Shown in pieces: positions 1 through 5,447 of a stretch of 5,447 nucleotides of DNA. A program made the translations under genes and the position numbers. The notes beneath the pieces were generated by a model, which was given only the letters and a program-made list of their open reading frames with translations, had not been told where the DNA came from and made no database searches. Location of the stretch: the NCBI GenBank assembly GCA_016735415.1, contig JAERRP010000398.1:1-5447 (forward strand), in the 5' to 3' direction. Position 1 is the stretch's first letter. Each line of letters starts with the position of its first letter. This DNA is from Desulfobacterales bacterium. GTDB taxonomy: Bacteria; Desulfobacterota; Desulfobacteria; Desulfobacterales; UBA5852.

Positions 1-1266
1 TTTCAACAGATCTTGATGCATTTTGAGATGGTTCCTCGGCTGATCGTCGCCATCCGCCACGACATGGCCAACGGGGACTTTTTTGTTGTGCGCGCCTCGT
101 TGGACCGAAATATTCTACAGGACCTGATTGCCCGGATGGAAATTGATCCGGGCGACGATGCGTTTATCATCAACACCGGTGGACTGCTGCAGACCTTTTC
201 CCGGCGCTACGGCGAACCCTTCCAAAAAATACCCCTGCCCGTTCCCGACCCGACGGACGGCACCCGGATAATGGACCAGGTCGCCCCCGATGGCGAACCG
301 ATCCTCGTGGGTTACGCCCGCATTCCCGACAGCGCTTTTATTCTGATGATTATCCGGCAGAAATCCGGCCTCACGGATCTTTGGCTCAAACCCCGCATGA
401 AGCTCATCGGTTTTCTGATTTTCAGCATCCTCCTGATCCTGGTCTCCATCCTCGGCACCGCCACCTATCTGGTCGACCGGATTCACAAGGCCGATCAAAG
501 GCGCGTCCAGGCGCTGCATCGGGTGGAATATGCCAACAAGCTGGCCTCGATCGGGCGCCTGGCCTCGGGGGTGGCCCACGAGATCAACAATCCGTTGGCC
601 ATCATCAATCAGAAAGTCGGACTCATCAAGGATCTGTTCACCCTGCGGCAGGGTTATGCCGCCGATGAAAAACTGATGGGCCTGGTGGATGACGTGCTGA
701 ACCCCATTATCCGCTGCAGTTCCATCACCCGCCGGCTGCTCGACTTTTCCCGTCACATGGAATCCCGTATCGAGCTGGTCAACCTTGAGGCCATCATCCG
801 GCAGATCCTCGATTTCATGGAAAAAGAGGTTGAACGGCGCCGCATCCGTGTGACCGTGAACATTGCCGCTGACATCCCCGAATTTATGAGTGACCGGGGC
901 AATCTTCAGCAGATTTTTCTGAACCTGATCAATAACGCCTTTGCGGCCATGGCCGATCGAGGGCAACTGGATATTGCGATTGCCTGACGGGGGGAAGATC
1001 GGGTCCGGGTCACGGTGGCCGACAGTGGTCACGGTATCCCGGACGACGATATCAAGCGGATCTTCGAGCCGTTCTTTTCGACCCGCAACCAGAATGTCGG
1101 GACCGGTCTGGGGTTATCCATCACCTACGGCCTGGTCACGGAAATGGGCGGCCAGATCACGGTCGAAAGCCGGGTCGGCCAGGGCACCTGTTTCACGGTG
1201 ACGGTTCCCCTGAAATATGACCGTGAAATCCGTGGCAGGCATGATGATGATCCGAAGACAGGTTAA
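1..1266 (+). CDS. Membrane sensor histidine kinase, 5'-partial, interrupted by an in-frame TGA
   Basis: The frame is open from base 1, so the N-terminus lies outside the window. Codons 1 to about 125 look like the distal part of an extracytoplasmic sensor domain, possibly dCache-like. One hydrophobic segment follows (about 403-474). The DHp H-box is HEINNP with the phosphoacceptor His at 577-579. The catalytic domain shows an N-box (NLINNA, 922-939), G1 (DSGHGIP, 1021-1041), F-box (IFEPFF, 1060-1077) and G2 (GTGLGLSI, 1099-1122), ending at TAA 1264-1266. The oddity is a TGA at 985-987 between the N-box and G1, with kinase sequence continuing in the same frame on both sides. If it stops translation, the product lacks G1, F and G2 and cannot bind ATP normally. 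A CGA-to-TGA change, sequence error, UGA readthrough or, less likely, selenocysteine could explain it. The gene ends 20 bp before the DHp-protein gene and probably shares its operon. Kinase identity is certain; integrity is not. Confidence 0.85.
985..987 (+). other. In-frame TGA inside the histidine kinase
   Basis: The codon follows residues LDIAIA and precedes RGEDRVRVTV, in a linker between the N-box and G1 box that is variable in histidine kinases. I know of no conserved Cys at this place, so selenocysteine would have no obvious role. One substitution from CGA (Arg) would create it. The following base is C, and UGA-C is known as a leaky stop context in bacteria. No frameshift is needed to link the two halves. 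Confidence 0.8.
1003..1044 (+). other. Nested stem-loop downstream of the kinase TGA (bSECIS-like geometry)
   Basis: GTCCGGG (1003-1009) pairs perfectly with CCCGGAC (1038-1044). Inside it GTGGCC (1015-1020) pairs with GGTCAC (1027-1032), with one G-U pair, around a six-base loop GACAGT (1021-1026). The loop starts 33 bases after the TGA and begins with G, which fits the general bacterial SECIS geometry as I recall it. Chance hairpins are common in GC-rich coding DNA and the segment also encodes the conserved G1 box, so function is doubtful. Confidence 0.3.
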
Positions 1267-1286
1267 TCTTTGAAAAAGGCAGGCCC

Positions 1287-1949
1287 ATGACGGAAGAAAA
1301 ACATACCCTGGCCATGGATGGCGCGCAGTTTTTCGGTGAAATGACCGCTTCCATTTCCCATGAAATCAAAAATGTACTGGCCATCATCAATGAGAATGCA
1401 GGGCTTTTGGAGGATATGGTCGCCATGAATCGTCAGGGGGCGTCCTTCTCCGCCGAACGCCTTGAAAAGCTGGCGCAATCCGTTTCGCGGCAGATCATCC
1501 GGGCGGATGGTATCATTAAAACCATGAATCGCTTTGCCCACAGCGCCGACCACGCAAGGGAGCCGGTGGATGTCGTCGAAGCGGTTCAGTTCATGGCGCA
1601 GCTGGTGTCCCGCCTGGTCATGATGCAGGGCGTCCGGTTCGACATTCCCAAGCCGGAGAAGGCCGTGATCGTATCCACCAGTCCATTTTTCCTGGAATAC
1701 CTGGTCTGGCGCTGCATGGTGGTCGCCATGGCGGCGCGTTCGTCTGAAACCCCCATCCGTATTCTGACAGAAACCACCGCAAATGGTCCCTGCCTGCGGT
1801 TCACCGGCATGGCTCCGGGGGAGAAATTTTCCGTATCATCGATCGCTTCGCTGGAAGAGGGGGGCGCCCTCGAATTGCTCGGCGCCCGACTTGTCCTGCA
1901 TCCGGAAATGGGTGAATTTCATGTTCTACTACCGAATCAAAGGTCTTAA
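1287..1949 (+). CDS. HisKA/DHp-domain phosphotransfer protein with degenerate ATPase domain
   Basis: The protein has 220 residues and starts at ATG 1287 behind a weak AAGGCAGG (1276-1283). It has no membrane segment and is presumably cytoplasmic. Residues about 13-40 form an H-box with the motif SHEIKN, phosphoacceptor His25 (codon 1359-1361), followed by a helical stretch typical of a DHp hairpin. The C-terminal half should be the ATP-binding domain, but I see no N-box Asn (about residues 130-150 read FFLEYLVWRC) and no DxGxG, F-box or GxGxG motif. Size and layout resemble ChpT-type histidine phosphotransferases, which keep a degenerate CA domain and pass phosphoryl groups between receiver domains. 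A phosphatase or scaffold for the neighbouring receiver protein is the alternative. It sits between a full-type kinase gene and a receiver gene, so a role in one phosphorelay is a fair inference; annotation pipelines would probably call it a histidine kinase. Confidence 0.75.
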   Translation: MTEEKHTLAMDGAQFFGEMTASISHEIKNVLAIINENAGLLEDMVAMNRQGASFSAERLEKLAQSVSRQIIRADGIIKTMNRFAHSADHAREPVDVVEAVQFMAQLVSRLVMMQGVRFDIPKPEKAVIVSTSPFFLEYLVWRCMVVAMAARSSETPIRILTETTANGPCLRFTGMAPGEKFSVSSIASLEEGGALELLGARLVLHPEMGEFHVLLPNQRS

Positions 1950-1950
1950 A

Positions 1951-1980
1951 ACGACAACGGATACAGGAAAAACTATTAAT
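1951..1980 (+). promoter_or_regulatory. Possible weak sigma70-type promoter before the response regulator
   Basis: In the AT-rich spacer, ACGACA (1951-1956; 4 of 6 to TTGACA) and TATTAA (1974-1979; 4 of 6 to TATAAT) are separated by 17 bases. The spacer is clearly richer in A and T than the flanking genes. The match is weak; the response regulator could equally be transcribed from the upstream operon promoter. Confidence 0.25.
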
Positions 1981-1984
1981 AACA

Positions 1985-2002
1985 TTTTGCAACATCGCAA
2001 AA
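1985..2002 (+). repeat. Perfect inverted repeat in the spacer before the response regulator
   Basis: TTTTGC (1985-1990) and GCAAAA (1997-2002) are exact reverse complements around the six bases AACATC. It lies just downstream of the possible -10 box and 23 bases before the ribosome binding site. It could be an operator half-site pair or a small mRNA hairpin. There is no T tract after it, so it is not a typical terminator. Confidence 0.45.
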
Positions 2003-2024
2003 GATTGAAACGCGCGGCAAATTG

Positions 2025-2031
2025 AAAGGAG
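2025..2031 (+). promoter_or_regulatory. Strong ribosome binding site of the response regulator
   Basis: AAAGGAG lies seven bases before ATG 2039 and fixes that start. Confidence 0.8.
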
Positions 2032-2038
2032 CAACACC

Positions 2039-2467
2039 ATGACGGAACGTGTACTGTTAGTCGACGACGAAGAGGAATACCTGGAAATCATGTCCGAACG
2101 AATGCGGGCCCGTGATATCGAAGTCACCACATCCACTTCGGCCCGCGAGGCGCTCAATATGATTGCCGCTGGATCCTACGATGCCGTCATCATGGATTTC
2201 ATGATGCCGGAAATGAACGGCATCGAGGCCCTCAAAGCGATCAAAGAGAAAAACCCGGAGATGCAGATCATTCTGCTCACCGGCCATGCCACCGTTGAAA
2301 AGACGGTCGAGGCCATGAAAGCCGGCGCCACGGATTTCATTGAAAAACCGGCCGATCTGGATGCCCTCTCTGAAAAAATCAAGAAGGCCCACAACCAGAA
2401 GGCCCTGATTGTAAATAAGAAAGACCAGGAACGCGTTATCGAGATGCTCAAGAAATTCGGGATGTGA
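2039..2467 (+). CDS. Single-domain response regulator (receiver only)
   Basis: The 142-residue protein is a CheY-like receiver domain. All signature residues are present: acidic pair Asp9-Asp10, phosphoacceptor Asp53 in IMDFMMPEMNG, Thr81 in ILLTGHAT, and Lys103 in FIEKPAD. The domain fills residues 4 to about 120. The rest is a short charged helical tail with no DNA-binding, enzymatic or other output domain. Lacking an output domain, it should act by protein contact or as a phosphorelay intermediate, in line with the DHp protein encoded just upstream. The receiver sequence around Asp53 and the KP motif resembles NtrC-family receivers. The gene has its own strong ribosome binding site and ends at TGA 2465-2467, which is an ordinary stop because the downstream frame shows no conserved continuation. 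Confidence 0.93.
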   Translation: MTERVLLVDDEEEYLEIMSERMRARDIEVTTSTSAREALNMIAAGSYDAVIMDFMMPEMNGIEALKAIKEKNPEMQIILLTGHATVEKTVEAMKAGATDFIEKPADLDALSEKIKKAHNQKALIVNKKDQERVIEMLKKFGM

Positions 2468-2486
2468 TGCAAGGGCCTGTTCAGCC

Positions 2487-2513
2487 GCTGCCGGCCATGA
2501 CGGCCTATGCAGC
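2487..2513 (+). other. Stem-loop in the intergenic leader (first of two)
   Basis: GCTGC (2487-2491) pairs with GCAGC (2509-2513), and GGCC (2493-2496) with GGCC (2502-2505), around the loop ATGAC, leaving a small 1x3 internal loop. It starts 19 bases after the response-regulator stop. No T tract follows, so it is not a standard intrinsic terminator. Confidence 0.4.
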
Positions 2514-2516
2514 ACC

Positions 2517-2536
2517 ACGCCGTCCGTTGACGGTGT
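2517..2536 (+). other. Stem-loop in the intergenic leader (second of two)
   Basis: ACGCCGTC (2517-2524) pairs with GACGGTGT (2529-2536) over eight base pairs, one of them G-U, with the tetraloop CGTT. It follows the first hairpin after three bases. The downstream bases are GC-rich, so any terminator role would need to be U-tract independent. Confidence 0.45.
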
Positions 2537-2641
2537 CAGGCGCGGCTTATCGGGAGGCGCATTCATAATCCGGGGTTCGGGATCCAGAGACGGACCCCAT
2601 GAGATGCCCCCCCCAAAGGGGTTTGTGAATTTCGCCGGATC

Positions 2642-2648
2642 GGAGGGG
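2642..2648 (+). promoter_or_regulatory. Ribosome binding site that decides the aminotransferase start
   Basis: GGAGGGG lies six bases before ATG 2655. The in-frame ATG at 2604, 51 bases upstream, has no Shine-Dalgarno sequence and would add 17 low-complexity residues, so 2655 is preferred. Confidence 0.75.
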
Positions 2649-2654
2649 ACGGGT

Positions 2655-3944
2655 ATGGCCCATACAGTGTTTTCGAATTTGGAAGTGCTCAAACAGCAGG
2701 CCATCGAAGACTTCCGCAACCATGTGTCGTTCGGCAAGGTCCGTTTCTGGCAGCAGTTCGATATGGATCTGGTGATGGGCCGTCGGGAAGGTTCTTATTT
2801 TTGGGATCTGGACGGCCGCAAACGGTATTTCAACCTCCACTGCAACGGGGGCGTCTATAACCTGGGCCACCGCCATCCGGAAATCGTCAAAGCGTTGAAA
2901 CGGGCTCTCGATGAAGTCGATATCGGCAATGGACACCTCATAAGCCTTGCCCGCGCGCAACTCGGCCGCCGCCTGGCGGAACTGATGCCGGGAGATCTGA
3001 ATTACACGGTATTCGGGGTCAGCGGCGGGGAAGCCGTGGACCTGGCCATCAAGGTGGCCCGGGCCTACACCGGCCGCACCGGGATCGTATCGGTTTTCGG
3101 CGGATACCACGGACATACGGGTCTGGCTCTGGCCGCGGGCGATGACCAGTACCGCGCCCCTTTCGGCCCGCCCTGCCCGGGATTTCAACAGGTGCCTTTC
3201 AATGATCTTAAGGCTCTGGAAGCGGTCCTGAACGACGATACCGCGGCGGTTATTCTGGAAACCATTCCGGCCACGCTGGGCATGCCGACGCCGCACCCCG
3301 GTTACTATCCCGGTATCCGGCGATTGTGCGACGGGCGCGGCGTCCTGCTGATCCTGGACGAAGTCCAGACCGGATTCGGGCGGACCGGCAGGCTCTGGGG
3401 TTTTGAACATTTCGGTATTGTTCCGGATATGGTGATTCTCGGCAAAGGGATGTCCGGCGGCATCTACCCCATCACCGCCACGGTGCTGCGTACACCCCTC
3501 GAAGCGGTGTTTCACCCCGAACCCCACATTCACGTATCCACCGGGGGCGGCTCCGAGCTCGGCTGTTATGTGGCCCTCAAGGTTCTGGAAATATCATCCC
3601 GTCCGGAATTCCTCGGCCATGTGAATCAGCTGGCCGATAAATTTCGCATCGGCGTGGGCCGGCTTATCGAAAAGCACGGCATTCTGAACAGCCTGCGACA
3701 ACGAGGGCTGTTTATGGGGCTCAAGCTGGAAGACGATCTATGCGGGCCGATCCTGTGCAAAACCGCTTTCGACAACGGCCTGTTCATGGTTTATGCAAAC
3801 AATGACAAAAGCGTAACCCAGTTTCTGCCGCCGTTGATCATGTCGCCGAACGAGGCGGATGACGTCCTGATACATCTGGACCAGGCCCTGACGCAGGCGC
3901 GGGCATTTAAAGACATGCTGGCCGCACAAGGAGGCCCGGCGTGA
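2655..3944 (+). CDS. Class III PLP-dependent aminotransferase-fold enzyme
   Basis: This 429-residue protein has the usual length and motif order of fold-type I class III aminotransferases (acetylornithine, GABA and glutamate-semialdehyde enzymes). The PLP-phosphate loop is SGGEA (Ser123-Glu126), the aromatic pair is Tyr151-His152 in YHGHT, Asp235 in LDEVQTGFG should bind the pyridine nitrogen, and Lys264 in GKGMSGG is the Schiff-base lysine. All catalytic residues are present, so it should be active. The phosphate loop differs from the common NSGxEA, and the later segment reads STGGGSELGC (Thr296 region) in place of the usual TFGGNP, so it belongs to an unusual subgroup. The substrate cannot be named. 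Class III members also include phospho-lyases acting on phosphoethanolamine or phosphohydroxylysine, relevant because the next gene is kinase-like. It is the first gene of the operon; its TGA overlaps the next start. Confidence 0.9.
   Translation: MAHTVFSNLEVLKQQAIEDFRNHVSFGKVRFWQQFDMDLVMGRREGSYFWDLDGRKRYFNLHCNGGVYNLGHRHPEIVKALKRALDEVDIGNGHLISLARAQLGRRLAELMPGDLNYTVFGVSGGEAVDLAIKVARAYTGRTGIVSVFGGYHGHTGLALAAGDDQYRAPFGPPCPGFQQVPFNDLKALEAVLNDDTAAVILETIPATLGMPTPHPGYYPGIRRLCDGRGVLLILDEVQTGFGRTGRLWGFEHFGIVPDMVILGKGMSGGIYPITATVLRTPLEAVFHPEPHIHVSTGGGSELGCYVALKVLEISSRPEFLGHVNQLADKFRIGVGRLIEKHGILNSLRQRGLFMGLKLEDDLCGPILCKTAFDNGLFMVYANNDKSVTQFLPPLIMSPNEADDVLIHLDQALTQARAFKDMLAAQGGPA
3928..3934 (+). promoter_or_regulatory. 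Ribosome binding site inside the aminotransferase gene for the GTG start at 3941
   Basis: A full AAGGAGG lies six bases before GTG 3941. This supports the GTG start and translational coupling across the four-base overlap. Confidence 0.8.
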
Positions 3945-4864
3945 ATCTGGATCGGGATTTGCTGGAACGGTTCGAGGCCGGGTTAAACCCCCAGCGAATC
4001 GAAGCCTCCGCCGTACCCGCCCGATTGATTGGATATGGGGAGATTTCCGCCATATTCCAGATCCGCGACGACACTACCGTGGCTTACAAACGCATGCCCC
4101 TGTTCGATTCCCCGGAAAGGGCCGCGGCCTATGCGGATTTGTACCGGGAATACAGCCACCTGCTCGATCAGGCCGGGCTCCATCTTCCGGACAGCGCCAC
4201 CGCCATTGTGGCCATCCCCGCCCGGCCCGTGGTGCTCTACATCGGCCAGCGCGCCTTTGCCCCCCAGCGGGTCGCGCATAAACTGATCCACGAACTGACG
4301 TTTGAGCAAAACCGGAACCTGATCCGCCGGATCATGGACCATCAGGCCGGAATCTGGGCCTTCAATCAATCCGTGCTGCCGGAACTGGAAATCGCCGTGG
4401 ACAGCCAGATATCCAACTGGGTCGTGGAAGGGGACATCCAGGCCGGCACGATTTACTATCTCGACACGTCCACACCCTTTATTCGCAAACAGGGCCGTCA
4501 CCAGCTCGACCCGGAACTTCTGCTCCAGGCCGCGCCCGTTTTTATCCGCTGGCTGCTCCGCTGGCTGTTTGTGGGCGATGTCCTGAACCGCTATTACGAT
4601 CCCCGCCGAAATATGATCGATCTGGCTGCCAACCTGTATAAGGAGCAGCGTCCCGATCTGATCCCCGTCGCTATCGACACGATCAATGAATCGCTTCCCC
4701 GGGGCGTCCGACCCCTCAATCGGCGCGACGTTGAAAAATATTACCGCGAAGATAAATTCATCTGGTCGCTGTTTCTGACCCTGCGCCGGCTTGACCGTTT
4801 TATGATCACCAGAATTTTTCGCCGGCGGTATGAATTTATCCTGCCGGGCAAGATCAAACGATAG
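3941..4864 (+). CDS. Divergent kinase-like (APH/protein-kinase fold) protein, probably DUF6206
   Basis: The 307-residue protein starts at GTG 3941, overlapping the preceding stop by four bases. I do not recognise a characterised homologue; the DUF6206 assignment is from memory and tentative. The residue pattern fits a kinase fold: a short Gly-containing turn GYGE (31-34), VAYK with Lys50 like the ATP-binding VAIK lysine, Glu70 in an acidic helix, then D-x4-N (Asp154, Asn159 in DSQISN) and YLDTST with Asp175. The last three match the catalytic loop (GDxxxxN) and metal-binding Asp of aminoglycoside, choline and hydroxylysine kinases. No membrane helix or signal peptide is evident, though WLLRWLFVGDVL (about 203-214) is hydrophobic. 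The C-terminus is strongly basic. Its coupling to a PLP enzyme suggests it phosphorylates a small molecule used by its neighbours. Activity is unproven and a pseudokinase is possible. Confidence 0.7.
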   Translation: MNLDRDLLERFEAGLNPQRIEASAVPARLIGYGEISAIFQIRDDTTVAYKRMPLFDSPERAAAYADLYREYSHLLDQAGLHLPDSATAIVAIPARPVVLYIGQRAFAPQRVAHKLIHELTFEQNRNLIRRIMDHQAGIWAFNQSVLPELEIAVDSQISNWVVEGDIQAGTIYYLDTSTPFIRKQGRHQLDPELLLQAAPVFIRWLLRWLFVGDVLNRYYDPRRNMIDLAANLYKEQRPDLIPVAIDTINESLPRGVRPLNRRDVEKYYREDKFIWSLFLTLRRLDRFMITRIFRRRYEFILPGKIKR

Positions 4865-4885
4865 GAAACAAGCGGGGGCGCCAAT

Positions 4886-5447
<562 letters not shown>

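Larger units (their letters stand above)
2468..2654 (+). promoter_or_regulatory. Structured 187-bp intergenic leader of the aminotransferase operon
   Basis: No convincing gene lies here. It contains two adjacent stem-loops (2487-2513 and 2517-2536), a CATAAT box (2564-2569; 5 of 6 to the -10 consensus but with no good -35 at the right distance), GGGGT/ACCCC complementary blocks around 2572-2598, a run of eight C (2607-2614), and the ribosome binding site. The C run is complementary to GGGG at 2618-2621 and to the GGGG within the Shine-Dalgarno at 2645-2648, so alternative pairing could mask or expose the start. I recognise no known riboswitch class. A promoter and perhaps a translational control element are plausible. 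Confidence 0.35.

Noticed and set aside
115..1032. Long open frame on the minus strand opposite the histidine kinase
   Set aside because: Its translation shows no family motifs, and the + strand frame carries clear H, N, G1, F and G2 boxes. Long antisense frames are common in GC-rich genes.
1015..1266. Separate small gene starting at GTG 1015 encoding only the G1-F-G2 part
   Set aside because: It is in the same frame as the upstream kinase and has no Shine-Dalgarno sequence at proper distance; it is better read as the second half of the interrupted kinase.
2517..2536. Rho-independent terminator after the response regulator
   Set aside because: The stem is good but no T tract follows; the downstream bases are GC-rich.
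2497..2568. 23-codon leader peptide frame (ATG 2497 to TAA 2566-2568)
   Set aside because: No ribosome binding site and no run of regulatory codons; the ATG lies in a hairpin loop. It could be chance.
2604..2654. Upstream in-frame ATG as start of the aminotransferase
   Set aside because: No Shine-Dalgarno sequence before it and the added residues are unlike the family; ATG 2655 has GGAGGGG at six bases.
2547..3533. Minus-strand open frame opposite the aminotransferase
   Set aside because: No recognisable domain; the + strand encodes a complete motif set of a class III PLP enzyme.

Overview
The window looks like a stretch of chromosome from a GC-rich Gram-negative bacterium, most likely a sulfate-reducer-type member of the Desulfobacterota (former Deltaproteobacteria). 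This rests on the style of the two-component genes, the codon use and the remembered look of the C-terminal peptidase. It is inference, because no rRNA or other marker is present. All supported genes lie on the + strand.

Region 1 (1-2467) is a signalling cassette. It starts with the 3' part of a membrane sensor histidine kinase (1-1266), whose frame is interrupted by an in-frame TGA at 985-987. Next comes a small DHp-domain protein with a phosphoacceptor His but no recognisable ATP-binding motifs (1287-1949). After an 89-bp AT-rich spacer with a perfect inverted repeat comes a stand-alone receiver-domain response regulator (2039-2467). Together they read as a phosphorelay with no DNA-binding output encoded here.

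Region 2 (2468-2654) is a 187-bp leader without a convincing gene. It holds two adjacent stem-loops, a run of eight C and a strong Shine-Dalgarno sequence. No Rho-independent terminator with a T tract is visible.

Region 3 (2655-5447) is a tight operon: a class III PLP-dependent aminotransferase-fold enzyme, a divergent kinase-like protein (probably DUF6206) that overlaps it by 4 bp, and, 21 bp further on, a secernin-like family C69 Ntn-hydrolase that runs off the right edge. The C69 frame is interrupted by TGA at 5297-5299. As I recall the family, prokaryotic homologues carry a Cys there (GGN-C-GY), and recognisable C69 sequence continues in the same frame to the window end. This is the most notable observation: a candidate selenocysteine codon in a protease-like protein.

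The genes of region 3 are probably co-translated in one pathway. A kinase plus a class III PLP enzyme recalls the kinase/phospho-lyase pairs acting on hydroxylysine or ethanolamine, with the C69 member as an amidase or peptidase, but substrate and product cannot be read from the sequence. TGA also ends the response regulator and the aminotransferase in the normal way, so UGA is not globally reassigned here. The two internal TGAs therefore need separate explanations: selenocysteine is plausible for the C69 gene, while a nonsense mutation, sequence error or readthrough is more likely for the kinase.
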